The notes: generated from the letters alone by a model not told the origin. A DNA stretch of 45,664 bases from Haplomitrium mnioides (GCA_049999725.1 JBNGIS010020624.1:1-45664); one strand, 5' to 3'. Shown: positions 1 through 10,849, counted from the stretch's first letter. A program made the numbers and translations.

Positions 1-514
1 AGTATGGCCAACCATGAGAAATCCCATCTTGATTTTTCGAAAAACATTCTTGGCAAGAAGGAGACTAAGATATCCAAACATGATAGAATTCTTATTCTCT
101 AGGGTCATATTGTCCAATTGAAGATACAAAGTTGGAGGCAGTGGGCCTTCAAAGTCACATAATATTTTGTTGAGCATAGTAACTGTCAAATTGGAATCAC
201 TTCTCAAGTTTCTGTACATTAAAAAGACCGTCGAAGAGAGAGCGTGATTGAATATTAAGGCACCAACAATATGCACACCCACCAAACAATCTTTATCAAT
301 GTTTTTTAGTGGCGATGGCCAGTGTGAAATAGCAATTTTCTTCTGATCCATTCCATCAATGACAATTCCCAAGTACTTTTGACCATCAAAATAACATTTT
401 CTTCGATGGTTTGCAAGTTTTGATCTTTCTTTCATTTGGTGGTCACGATGAAGAAACAATTGGCGATTATATTTGGCTGCATCAATCCAAAACAAGAAGG
501 ACATAAAACTAGTT
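1..514 (-). CDS. DUF7869 domain exon (partial, runs off window edge)
   Basis: This exon reads without a stop for about 170 codons from a CAG splice acceptor at 517-515 to the window edge. It carries the landmarks of the DUF7869 family: IVIDGMDQ, then LPPTLYLQLDN followed by ENKN, and at the edge GFLMVGHT, where family members normally continue into an HTH(E/D)xD motif. The acidic residues in DGMDQ and QLDN are the likely metal-binding positions of an RNase H-like fold; this is inferred from the family pattern. DUF7869 genes are multicopy and uncharacterised in plants and invertebrates, and a transposase or nuclease role is plausible but unproven. The exon belongs to the leftward gene of repeat unit A, and its sister in unit D lacks exactly this exon. 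It looks intact, although the gene it belongs to is broken upstream. Confidence 0.8.
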
Positions 515-1535
515 CTGTAAAACATATATCGATACTTGGAACTTCAAAACACAACCTTAGGTGTAAATAATATTCAGGGCATCTTAAACAAATGTTTGAA
601 TTTATTGAAACGATCACTTTGTAAGAGATAAAAAATAAACTTTAGGCAATTTGAGAAAAAGAAAATCTATTTCGAAAAGAAAAAAACAAGATTTGCAAAC
701 AAAGGTTACCGTATCACATCCTCTGAGCGTTTAAGATGAGTGGAGACAACAACTGATTGTATGCGTGCATAGGACTAATACAACAACACCAATATCATGG
801 CTTGTTGTGAATGTTGTTGCAACTGGTTTTAAAAGAATCAAGAACAAATCCTATGCACGCAAGGGATTTGCGAACAACAAAAACAATTTTTTCAATTTGT
901 TTTTGCAACGACTCTTCATTAAAAGGAACAAAAAAAAACTTGTTGCAAAGCTAAGGTCACAACAACAATCAAATTCATTTTTTGGCTTTAGTCGATTGCA
1001 GAAAATGTGAAAATTGAAATATAAAACAACAAAGTCTATGCAAGCATAGACTCTCTTCTCAACACTCAACTTGCTAAGAATTATTAGACTCCAATATTCT
1101 TTGCTAAATAACTTCAAAAAAATATCTTTTAACTGTAAGTTGAGAAAATATAACATCTCTAGAACTAAGCTTTGAGTCTAGAAAAAAAACGATGGATTAG
1201 CCAAAGGTGTCAAAAGAGAAGAAAGTTTGTTACCTTTNNNNNNNNNNNNNNNNNNNNNNNNNNNNNNNNNNNNNNNNNNNNNNNNNNNNNNNNNNNNNNN
1301 NNNNNNNNNNNNNNNNNNNNNNNNNNNNNNNNNNNNNCTTCGCATGTTTCACAAACAGCAAATCTATTGCATTTTGGAATTTTTACATTTGGAAAATGAG
1401 TTCTCCAATGTTTTTGTAAAACCCGAGAAACTGAGAATGCAAATGGGATCTTTCTCTTTCAAATAAGTTGTGTAATAGTCATAAACTTCCTATTTTGTAA
1501 AATTATCTGGCAAGTTGTGAAAGGCTCACAAAAAC
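515..1535 (-). pseudogene. DUF7869 gene remnant of unit A: intron and cysteine-rich exon end
   Basis: On the minus strand this stretch aligns base for base with about 33050-33975 of the plus strand. It contains the end of an upstream exon (a region reading FPNV, then RFAVCETC, the cysteine-rich segment found just before the DUF7869 core), a 100-N gap, and a ~0.7 kb intron up to the acceptor at 517-515. Near 1535 homology jumps directly into the promoter region seen beside unit D, so the first ~1.4 kb of the gene (start codon and N-terminal region) has been deleted. The intron has an imperfect CpG palindrome near 757-772. A 101-codon open frame at 851-1156 resembles one at 33357-33611, but it lies where the family expects only a few residues, so I treat it as intron. 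Confidence 0.65.
1238..1337. other. Assembly gap (100 N)
   Basis: A run of exactly 100 N, the usual placeholder for a gap of unknown size. The homologous stretch of unit D (33234-33275) has about 42 bases between the same flanks, so the real gap is probably near 42 bp and covers the end of the cysteine-rich DUF7869 exon and its splice donor. Confidence 0.95.
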
Positions 1536-1688
1536 TAAGTTGCTTCAAGGAACTATTTTAAGAAATATTATGAACCTCTTATAGCACTCTCAAAAGATGC
1601 AATTTTGTCGTTTGTTTTGCAAAACGACAAAATTCAAAACTTTTTGGGAACATGCGAACCTACGTATCAAAAGCTCTGCGAATCAATT

Positions 1689-1700
1689 TTTGGCGGGAAA
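1689..1700 (+). promoter_or_regulatory. E2F-type site TTTGGCGGGAAA
   Basis: The site reads TTTGGCGGGAAA, a textbook E2F element (TTTCCCGCC on the other strand). It lies 21 bp upstream of the TATA box. Unit D keeps TTTTCCCGC on its coding-opposite strand at the same distance from its TATA box (31291-31299), and unit C has a degenerate form (11941-11951). Conservation of position suggests S-phase control of the methyltransferase gene, which is an inference. Confidence 0.5.
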
Positions 1701-1721
1701 AAGCATTTTTTGAAATTTAGC

Positions 1722-1728
1722 TATAAAA
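1722..1728 (+). promoter_or_regulatory. TATA box of copy A
   Basis: TATAAAA lies 182 bp upstream of the ATG at 1910. The same box occurs at the same relative place in unit D (complement of 31264-31270), while unit C has a degraded version near 11971. This implies a 5' leader of about 150 nt. Confidence 0.55.
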
Positions 1729-2339
1729 TGAGCGCTAGTGGAAAGTTTCTTTTCATTGTCGCAAGTTTAATTTTTGGTTTTCATTTTCTAATTATTGCTT
1801 TTTTTTTCATTTACTCAGTTTTTGGCCATTTCCAACAATTAGTGATTTATGAACTTTTGTTCAGTACATTTTTCACCTCCAAAAAGATTTTTTTTTTTCT
1901 ATCTGGAGAATGGCCTCTCAAAGAAGTGTTTCCCACCATGCTAAACCGAAGCCATATAAGTATTTGGATGTTATGAAGGCTCTAGAGCCTGCAAGACTAG
2001 AGTGGAAATGGCTTGTAAACTATTGTTCTTTGAGAGACTCGGATTACCATCTTTACCTTTTTGTAGATGAAGGTGAAAAATTCAATTTGGGTCTACTGAT
2101 CCAAAATACAATGATCCGGGAGGGAGAGAAAGCCAACATTGGGCTGCTTGTGCAGGCCCAAGATTCAATTACGCTTTATTTTGCAAATCACAAGCGATTT
2201 GATTTTTTGGAGCACAAGGAGAGATGTATTTGCTGCAAATCTTTAGGCGTCAAGGAAGATAGAAAGGTGAGTTCCAAATCTATTTTCTTATTTCTATTTC
2301 CTTACTTAGTTGTAACTCTTAGGATGTCCATGAGCACAG

Positions 2340-2515
2340 AGACTCTCAAGTCAATGCGCGCATGGACACTCAAGCCCTTGCGCTTAGAGACTCTCAAGTC
2401 CATGCGCGCATTGACTTGAGAGTCGATATGCACAGGGAGTCTGAAGTCCATGCGTGCATGGACTCTCAAGTCCTTGCGCACAAGAACTCCCAAGTCCATG
2501 CGCGCATGGACTTCT
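2340..2515. repeat. Palindrome array in intron 1 of copy A
   Basis: About seven units of a 24-25 bp repeat built on the palindrome GTCCATGCGCGCATGGAC. The copy at 2492-2513 is a perfect 22-bp palindrome. The units contain no stop codon in most frames, so both strands show spurious open frames with an 8-residue period. Confidence 0.85.
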
Positions 2516-4167
2516 TTGTTTACTACGCGCTTGTATTTTTTTTATAGTCCTTGCACTTTCTGAATGTGAGTCCAACATTTTCACTAATGCCAAATTGTTT
2601 TCTGTCTTTATTTTTAGTTCACTTAGTATTTGGCAGATTTTGTTGATGCGTACAATGACGTGAAGCAGATCGAGTAGGACTACATCAAGCTTGCTATATA
2701 AATCAAGATTCTAAAGCCCAATCATGGCATCAATATTCAACAGCTTGTGCCACATTCAAGTGTGACAACATTCTCGATTCACGCTACAAGGACTTCTTCC
2801 CAAAAGAAGAGAAAGAAGCCGGAGCCAATTGAGGCTCTAAAGAAAAAAAAACCGACACCAAAAAAGCAAAAACCTGCACCAGCACCGGTTGTTGAGGAGG
2901 AGCCAGCCCCCTCAGAATCTGAAGTGAAATCTACTTCATCTACCCTCTCGTCTTCATCACCAAGCAACTTGGAGCAAGACTCGGAGACGGAGCCAGAGCC
3001 AGTTCAAGTTCCAATCTCAAGATCAAAAAGGCAATCCTCCAAGGGGTTGCGTACTTTTCAGGAAAGAGAACAGGTGGATCCTCAGACATTATTTGAGGAG
3101 GACAAAAACAAGATAAGGAAGTTTGCAATCCAGCGCTGTAGAGTTCGTGAGGAGAAAATAACAATAAGGCTGGAAAACTTAAATTTGTCCAAGTCTGGAA
3201 TGGACAATTGGGGTCCATTCCAAATTCGAAGATTGAATGAGGATTTTGTGGAACTTCTTGCACAAAGAATGCTCACGAATAAGTATGCACATTCTTTTCT
3301 TATCATGGTTGTAGACTCAAAGTGTGGTCTAAAGAACAAGTCAGAGTTTGACATCAGGAATCCTGACAAGTACCATTATGAGATTGCAGGAGGCAATCCC
3401 AGTATCGCAGCAAGGCAACTACTTATCACTAAATATGGAGCAAAGAATCCTGCTCTATCACTCTGCAACTATCATGTGTACGTGAGCCTCACACCCATAG
3501 AGGCCGCATTTTTGCAACCAATGACAATTACGACCAGAGGTACAGGTTTGAAATGACCTCGATTCAAAAGGTCAAGTATTGGCATCAAAGATTTGTGGAG
3601 AGTGGGATGGTGTCATCCCAAAAATTGAAAAGGGAGTTAGTGCTGGAAACCTTGGAAATAAAACCCAAGTCTATATTTGAGAAGACGATGACTTCTCAAG
3701 ACAACTAGTTCCAGCTTGCATTTAGAAGTGGAGAGCTCTAGGACCTATAGTAGAGCATTGGGAGAAGAATATTGTGAAAGGCCAGAAGCCAAAGGCTAAA
3801 GGATCTATCAGAATGGAGGATATAAAGTGGACGCCTTGGAGGTCACTTTAGGGACTTCCAGATGAAGTAAAACTTTTAGTTTTGAAGCGGGTGGAAGCCG
3901 AAGAGCTTTCAATAGATGAGATGTCTCGGGAGGCGGAGAAACACAAAGTTTTGGCGGTGATGGTCAAAAGTTTTTGTTCTGAAGTGTACTGCAGTATGTG
4001 GGAAGAGGTGAGAGAGGAGTACCCTCTTCACACTAAAGAGTCAAAGATGGCCTCCTTTTATTCAAGCTTCGAGAAGCTTTTGGTAACTCCTTCCTTTCAC
4101 ACCACATTTGTTTATTTTATTTGCATTGAATATTTTGTAATTTAAATTGTTCTTTGGTTTAAAAAAG

Positions 4168-4580
4168 TTATGGTCCATGCGCGCATGGAATCAAAGTCCA
4201 TGCGCACTTGAATAGCAAAGTCAATGCGCGCATGGACTTCGCTATTCAATATCTTGCTTGGACTTCGAAGTCTATGCCCACTTGAACATCGAAGTTCATG
4301 CATGCATGGACTTCTCATTTGAACCACGCTTGGACTTTTAAAGTCCCTCATTGCTTGAACACCAAAGTCCATGCGCGCATGGACTTCGGAGTCCAAGCGC
4401 GAAGGTAAGCTAAAGTCTACGCTCGCCTAGATTGCGAAGTCCATGCGCGCATGGACTTCGCTTTATAAGTGCGCCTAGACTCTGAAGTCCATCGACAAAT
4501 TGACGTCGAAGTCCATGCACGCATGGACTTCTATGTCCATGTGTGCATGGACTTCTATATCCATGCGCGCATAGAAGTCT
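4168..4580. repeat. Palindrome array in intron 2 of copy A
   Basis: About sixteen units of the same 24-25 bp family. The longest perfect palindrome is 28 bp, at 4434-4461, with the GTCCATGCGCGCATGGAC core flanked by GCGAA and TTCGC. Other units vary at one or two positions, often TG or CA in place of CG. Confidence 0.85.
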
Positions 4581-5940
4581 TTTTTGTTCTCTACCTTAAA
4601 AATGTTTTTATCACTCTTTAATGTTTTTTGTTTGATTTTTGTGTAGGGGGACAAAAATTTTAAATAGTAGCTTGCAAGGAAATTGACAACAGCTACGAAA
4701 GATCGGAAGAAATCTGGGGTTGAGGAAGCCCTAAAAGATCAAGACCAGCCTCCCACGTTGGTCTCTTATCCTCTTGCTTTTCTTCTCCACTGCCAAAAGG
4801 TTAGAGAGTGGAAAGCACGACAACAAAGTGGTGCTACATCTCTGACAACGGAAGGAGTTGTTAGAGATGAGGAAGATGAATTAATGTCATATGTCGATGG
4901 TCTTAATGTGGCGTTTTATCAAATCCACGGGGAGGCCAATGTTCAACAATTGAAAGACCTTGTGAAACCTAGGTGTTTCACTTTGGCTATCGTTGATATT
5001 TCTTATGGGTACAACCTAAGGGAGTGTAGGCATGATGACTTGAAACCTTTTTCAAAAGATGACATTTTTAATATGGTATCATCTTTTGCGGCAGCTACAA
5101 CTTTGGACTTTTGATCTTTTGTGATTATTCATTCGTCGCACCAATTTGGCATCGTCGTGGATGCTCTTTCTGAAGAGTGTTGTGCAATTGACCATGGCAT
5201 CTGGTAAGTTGTTCTTTTATTTTTTTTGTTTCTGATTTCTCTTTGTTTTACTTCTCCTGCATTTTGTTTACATTAGTTGATTTGTTTGTTTTTCATTTCA
5301 CATGGACAAAAGCAACATTCATCATTCTGGTGGTCCCAGAATTGCATATGCCCATGAATATTGGACTGTAGGCTACTGGACTAAAGAAGGAAAGAGGAGC
5401 ATGTGGCTCTTTAATTTGCAACTTGCTTCTTTGCCTCGACAGATTATGCATAGTGTGTTTAGTTGTCCTGCAGTTTCGACAAAACTTAAACATCCAGGAA
5501 ATGATGCTCTTGTGAATGTTTATCAGAAGCCGCAGGCTCTCTTTAATTTTTTCATTGACCATTTATCAATAGAGCAGGATTGGATCCTAGATCTCTGCTT
5601 TGGGTCTGGCACATGCTTTGTCTGTGCTGTAAAGCTGATGCAAAACAGCATCGCCGTGGAATACGATAAACGTCAGCCTATTTATATTCCTTAGAGGGTT
5701 TTGACGATGGCTTTCTTGCCATCCGATGTAAGTGAGTCATAGATCGTTTTTACATACCACAAGGAACTTGTTCCTCCTGGTGATGTAGGTGCTTCTAGTG
5801 ACTCTAGTGTAATATCGGGGACTGGAAAGTCTCGACAAGACTCTTTAGCGGCTGCAGATGCTTAGCCTATGGATTTAGATGAGACAGTTCCTCTCGAAGA
5901 GGATAGAGTTTGAGGATCTGTTTGAACACTTTGTATTATT

Positions 5941-5946
5941 AATAAA
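5941..5946 (+). terminator. Polyadenylation signal of copy A
   Basis: AATAAA lies 28 bp after the stop codon of copy A. The motif sits at the equivalent place in copies B (10176), C (16061) and D (complement of 26729-26734), so it is a conserved 3' end signal. Confidence 0.6.
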
Positions 5947-6530
5947 ATTTATTTTTTCCAAATCTTTATTTGCCAAAGTTTCATCTTGTTGCTCTTTCAA
6001 TCTATTTCAAGTCTTTTCATCATGATTAAGCTTAAAGTGCATAAGAATAAGTTGACTCAATTGATAGTCTAAGAATGGTTTGAACTCAATTGCTAATCTA
6101 AGGATGATTTGGAGTCTTTACACATTGTTTAGTATCTTTGCGCATTAAGGCTTTGTAGTTCTTGTTTGGATTCCATGCGCGCATAAGCTGTTAGTTTATT
6201 ATTCAGAGTCTTTACACCCGTAAGCCAAAGGGTTCTTATTCAATGCCTCTACGTGCATAGGCTGTAGGGTTCTTGTTTAGAATCTTGGCTTGCAATGGCT
6301 CTAGGGTTCTAGTTCAAAGTCCATGCGTACATAGCTTCATTGTTCTTGTTCAGAGTCTAAGCATGCACAAGCTTTAAGATTCTCGTTTGGAGTCTTTGCG
6401 TGCATAGGCTTTAGGGCTCTGGTTTGGAGTCTATGCTTGTCTAGGAATTGTTAGTTACGATGCTCAAAGTCTGTACCCGACTAGACATTTACGTTTGCTT
6501 GGAATTTTTTTTCATAAAAATATATATGTT
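5947..6530. repeat. 3' tail array of unit A
   Basis: After the gene come short direct repeats (a stretch reading CTAAGAATGGTTTG occurs about every 40 bp), then at 6160-6500 a degenerate array with a period of about 37 bp. Each unit pairs a TATGCGTGCATA-like palindrome with GGCTTTAGGGTTCT and GTTC. The equivalent tails are at 10280-10830, 16310-16690, 22290-22830 and 26220-26640. No gene is seen here. Confidence 0.75.
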
Positions 6531-6818
6531 TTATTTTATTTTTGATGAATTTAGTGTATTGACAATAGTGTGAAGTTTTAATAAAATTTTTGAATAACTA
6601 AAATTCTTATTTTCTAAGGTAATAATTATAATAAAATGTTTGAAATATAATCTCAATGTAAAATATGCAATTTGTATTTAAAAAAAATGATTTTTTACGA
6701 AAAAAAATTACAAACGCAAAATTGATGTTTTTCAATGCCAAATCACCGAAAAAAAAATTTCGACTACCAAGTGAAACAGGAACTCAGTATCGGTTCATTG
6801 TTCAAAGTAGCAGCTATT
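6531..6818 (+). mobile_element. Conserved right terminus of unit A
   Basis: An AT-rich ~0.29 kb segment shared by all units, ending in CAAGTGAAACAGGAACTCAG, then a GTATCGG/GTTCAAAGTAGC pair and TATT. The sequence immediately to the right is the middle of exon 1 of copy B. This is therefore a real boundary and not a continuation of the unit. Confidence 0.7.
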
Positions 6819-6934
6819 AATGAAGAAGAAGGACCTTTTTGTGAAGCATCTTCAAGCCGCAAAAGAAGATGTAAGGTAAATTCTGAAAATCCTTTTTCTT
6901 TTGTTTCTTTTTTTACTAAGTCGTAACTCCCAGA

Positions 6935-7040
6935 GAGTCCATGCGAGCATGGTCTCTTGGGCTCCATGTGCACATGGACTCCCTTGTGTAGTGCACGTGC
7001 GTAATGTTATTAGAGTCCCTGTGCGCAGTGAATGTCAAGT
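6935..7040. repeat. Short palindrome array in intron 1 of copy B
   Basis: Three or four decayed units of the CATGCGNNCATGG family between the exon 1 donor (6876) and the exon 2 acceptor (7083-7084). This is the shortest intronic array of the four copies. Confidence 0.6.
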
Positions 7041-8639
7041 CTTACACTTGTATTTATGCTTAATTTTTTTTGTTTTATTTTCAGTTCACTTAGTTTTTGG
7101 CAAATTTCGTGGATAGCTACAAAGACACAAAGCGCGTCGAGCGCAACTTTATTAAATTAGCCATCCATATCAAGATTCTGAAGCCCAAGCAAGGCATCAA
7201 TATTCAACAATTGGTGCCGCATCTGAGCGTGGCAACATTCTCAATTCACGCGGCAAGCTCTTCTGCCCAAAAGAAAAGAAAGGAGGTTGAGCCAGATGAG
7301 GCTTCAAAAAAGAAGAAACTAGCTACCAAGAAGAAAAAGCATGTTCCAACATCGGTCATTGAGGAGGAGCTAGCCCCCTTAAAGTCTACAGCAAAGTCAT
7401 CTTCAACTGCCCCTTCATCTTAATCACCAAGCAACTCGGGGAGGGAATTAGATCCAGAGCCAGTTCAAGCTCCAGCATCAAGAGCTAAAAGGCAATCCCA
7501 CAAGGGTTGCAAACTTTCTAGAAAAAGGAGTAGGTAGACCCTCAAATAGTGTCTAAGAAAGAAAAAAACAAAATAAGGGAGTCTGCAATCCAACGATGTA
7601 GAGTCCGTGAAGAAACAATCATAATAAAGCTGGAGAATTTGAATATGCCTAAATCTAGAATGGACAATTGGGGTCCATTCTAGATTAGAAGGCTGAATGA
7701 GGATTTTGTTGAGTTTTTGGCGCAGAGAATGCTCACAAACAAGTATGCGCATAGTTTTTTCATCATTGTTGTTGACCCAAAGTGTGGGTTAAAAGACAAG
7801 TGAGAGTTCAATATTAGGAACCCTGACAAGTATCGTTACGAGATTGCAAGAGAAAATCATAGTATTGCAACAAGGCAGCTATTAATCACAAAATATGGAG
7901 CGAAGAATCCATCATTATCACTCTGCAATTATTATGTCTACGTGGGTCTTACACCAACAGAGGCCCGTATTTTTGCTATTGATGACAACTATGACCAAAG
8001 GTACAAGTTGGAAATGACCTCCATTCAAAAGGTCAAATATTGCAATCAAAGATTTGTCAATAGTGGGATGGTGTCATCCCAAAAATCAAAAAGAGAGTTG
8101 GTGTTGGAAACCTTGGAGATAAAGCCCAAGTCAACACTTGAGAAAACCATAACTTATGAAGTTAACTGGTTCCAGCTGACATTCAGAAGTGGAGAGCTGT
8201 GGGATCTACAACAAAGCATTTTTACGATGTGGGAGAAGAATACGGTGAAAGGCCAGAAGCCAAAGGCCAAGGGATCTCTGAGAATGGAGGACATAAAGTG
8301 GACACCTTGGAGGTCCCTTCAGGGTCTTGTTGACGAAGTAAAGATTTCAGTTTTGAAGCGGGTGGAAGTCTGAGAGCTTTCAATGGACAAAATGTCTCGG
8401 GAGGCAGAGAGACATAAAGTTTTGGCTGTTATGGTTAAAAGTTTTTGTTCAAAGGCCATCACTTGGGAGGAGGTAAGAGAGGAGTACCCTCTCCACACTG
8501 AGGAGTCCAAGATGGTTGCTTTCTATTCAAGCTTCGAGAAGCTTTTGGTAAGTTCTTCTTTCTACATCACATTCATTTCTAGGGAGTTGTAGTGAGTTTA
8601 TTTTAAGTTGTCATTTGTTTTCATAAAATAGGTTTAGGG

Positions 8640-8810
8640 TCTATGCATATATGGACTTCGAATTCCATGCACGCATGGATTGTGAAGTCCCTGCTTGCAG
8701 GGAATGTGAAGTCCACATGCGCATAGACTTCGCAATCCAAGCGCGTAAGGACTGTGAACGCTTAGACTGCGAAGTCATTGCGCACTTCGAATGCGAGCAT
8801 GGAATCGAGT
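8640..8810. repeat. Palindrome array in intron 2 of copy B
   Basis: About seven decayed units (for example ATTCCATGCACGCATGGATT, and GTCCACATGCGCATAGAC) fill the intron between exons 2 and 3. The same intron of copies A, C and D also carries an array. Confidence 0.7.
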
Positions 8811-10175
8811 GTCTCTCTCTAGCATATAATTTTTTTTATCTCCCTCTAATGTTTTCTAATTTTTTTTGTGTACAAGGGGACAAAAATTTCAAACATCACT
8901 TGGCAAAAAAATTGACAGCAACTACAAAAGGTCGAAAAAGATCAAGGGTCAAAGAAGCCCCAAAAGATCAAGACCAGCCTCCCACTCTTGTTTCCTATCC
9001 TCCAACTTTCCTTCTTCATTGCCAAAAGGCTAGAGAGTGGAAATCAAGGCAGCAAAGCGGTGCTACATCTCTTACAACTGAAGGAGTTGTGAGAGACAAG
9101 GATGAGGACTTAATGTCTTATGTCGATGGTCTCAACATGGTGTTTTACCAAGTCCATGGAGAGGCCAACGCTCGACAGTTGTAGGGATTGGTGAAACCTA
9201 GGTGTTTCACTTTGGCTATTGCGGATATTCCTAACAGTTACAACCTTAAGGAATGTAAGCATGACGATTCTGAACCATTTTCAAAAGATGACATTTTTGA
9301 CATGGTTTCATTTTTTGCGGCAATTACAATATCAGATTTTTGGTCTTTTGTTATTATGCACTCATTGCAATAGTTTGGCATTATTGAGGATGCCCTTTTG
9401 GAAGTTTGTTGTGCAATCGACCACGACATATGGTAAGTTGTTCTTTGATTTTTTAGTTTTTAATTTCTCTCTTTTACTTTTCTTGCACTTTGGTTACAAT
9501 GTTTAATTTGTTCATTTTTCTTTTTATAAGGACAAGAGCAACATTCATTACTTTGGTGGTCTGAGAATCACACATGCTTATGAATATTGGATTGTGGGCT
9601 ACTGGACGAAAGAAGGGAAGAGAAGCATAAGGCTTTTTAATTTGCAGCCTGCTCTTGTGATTGGACTTCCTCGGCAAGTCATGCGTAGTGTTTTTAGTTG
9701 TCCTGCAAATCCTGCCAAACTTAAACACCCATGAGATGATGCTCATGTCAATGTTTATCAAAAGCCGTAGGCGTTTTACAATTTTTTCATCGACCATTTG
9801 TAAACAGAACAAGATTGGATCTTAGATCTTTGCTCTAGGTTGAGCATATGCCTTGTCTGTGCTTTAAAGCTGATGCAAAACTGCATCGCGGTGAAATATG
9901 ATAGACGTCAGTCTATCTACATTCCTCAGAGGGTTTTGAAGATGGCTTCCTTGCCATCCGATGTGATTGAGTCACAGATAGTTTATGCATACCATACGAA
10001 ACATGTTCCTCCTGGTACTACAAGTGCTACTGGTGATTCTATCACAATATTTGGGACAGAAAAGTCTCGACAAGACTCTCTAATGGCTGCAGATGCTCAA
10101 CCTTTGGATTTAGATAAGACAATTCCTCCTCAAGAGGATAGAGGTTGATCATCTGTTTGAACAAATTGTTTTATT

Positions 10176-10181
10176 AATAAA
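10176..10181 (+). terminator. Polyadenylation signal of copy B
   Basis: AATAAA lies 28 bp after the stop codon at 10146-10148, as in copy A. Confidence 0.6.
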
Positions 10182-10849
10182 GTATTTTTCTTACAAATTT
10201 TTATTTGCCAAAGTTTCAACTTGTTGTACTCTCAATCCATTTTAAGTCTTTTCATCACAATTCAATTTGGTGCGTCTAAGAATGGTTTGGAGTCAATTGC
10301 TAGTATAAGAATGGTTTGGAGTCAATTGCTAATCTAAGAATGGTTTGGAATTCATGTGCAGATGGGCTTGGAGTCTATGTGCAGATGGGCTTGGAGTCCA
10401 TACGCACATGAACTCTTGCAATCTTTGGCCGCTAATGCTTTGCGTTCTTGTTTAGAGTCTATGCGCACATAAACTTTCTAGTTCTCATTCGAAGTCAATG
10501 CGCGCATGAGCTTTAAGGTTTTTGTTCAGAGTCTCTGCACGCATAAGCCAAAGGGTTCTCGTTCAAAGTCTATGCGTGCATAGGCTTTAGGGTTCTTGTT
10601 GAGAGTCTTGGCATGCATAGGCTTTAGGGTTCTAGTTCAAAGTCCATGCGTACATAGCTTTATTGCTCTCGTTTAAAGTCTAAGCATGCATAGGCTTTAG
10701 GATTCTCATTCGTAGTCTATGCACGCATAGGCTTTAGGGTTCTAGTTTGGAGTCTATGCTTGCATAGGATTTAACAGTTACGATGCTCAAATGCTGGTTC
10801 AAAGTTCGTACTCGACTAGACATCCATGCTTGCATATAATTTTTTTTCA
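10182..10849. repeat. 3' tail array of unit B
   Basis: It starts with three or four repeats of a ~40 bp unit containing AAGAATGGTTTGGAGTCAAT (10265-10400), then has about ten units with a 37 bp period at 10430-10790. The clearest unit starts at 10567 and reads AGTCTATGCGTGCATAGGCT plus TTAGGGTTCT and a 7-bp linker. No gene is seen. Confidence 0.8.

Larger units (their letters stand above)
1536..1909. promoter_or_regulatory. Shared promoter region of unit A
   Basis: This is the region between the leftward DUF7869 remnant and the start codon of ParB-methyltransferase copy A. It aligns with the intergenic region of unit D (31089-31540) and, in its right part, with that of unit C. The rightward core promoter is preserved (TATAAAA at 1722-1728, E2F-like site at 1689-1700). 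The leftward TATA box seen in units C and D is missing here because of a small deletion. Confidence 0.6.
1910..5913 (+). pseudogene. ParB-domain DNA methyltransferase gene, copy A (4 exons, broken)
   Basis: Exons: 1910-2266, 2618-4082, about 4647-5203 and about 5305-5913. Exon 1 (119 codons, phase 0 donor) has no recognised domain. Exon 2 has a Lys/Pro/Ser-rich linker (codons from about 2790 to 3050), then a ParB/Srx-like domain: YEIAGGN and AARQLL give the nucleotide-binding box, and VYVSLTPIEA followed by a DNYDQR-type box matches the ENxxR region. Exon 3 carries motif IV as VDISYGYN in place of a DPPY-type motif. Exon 4 carries motif X (KHP, YQKP) and motif I (LDLCFGSGTC, IAVEYD), the class beta order. 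Breaks: stops at 2624, near 2675 and in exon 4 (5692), a 1-bp deletion near 3505, a 10-bp deletion near 3757, and a degraded acceptor before exon 4. Target base and cellular role cannot be read from the sequence. Confidence 0.8.
6819..10148 (+). pseudogene. ParB-domain DNA methyltransferase gene, copy B (5' truncated, broken)
   Basis: Only the last ~57 bp of exon 1 remain (6819-6875); the rest was cut off where the terminus of unit A begins. Exon 2 is 7085-8547, exon 3 about 8877-9432, exon 4 9531-10148. The ParB-like domain keeps TYVG-type features: YEIA, the box around ARQLL, YVGLTPTEA and DDNYDQRYKLEM (about 7840-8020). Exon 3 is nearly open, but motif IV reads ADIPNSYN, with the Tyr lost. 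Motif I in exon 4 is damaged (LDLCSR, then a stop, then SICLV), so no active enzyme is expected. Stops also occur at 7091, about 7420, 7800, 8370 and 9182, and a 1-bp loss lies near 7504. The C-terminal tail (SRQDSL to the stop at 10148) matches copies A and D. Confidence 0.8.

Noticed and set aside
851-1156. An open frame of about 100 codons on the minus strand, with a similar one at 33357-33611
   Set aside because: Both lie between the donor after the cysteine-rich exon and the DUF7869 core exon, where the family has few residues; the similarity is explained by common origin of the intron.
1172-1466. Open frames crossing the N gap
   Set aside because: They are artefacts of the unknown bases being translated as X.
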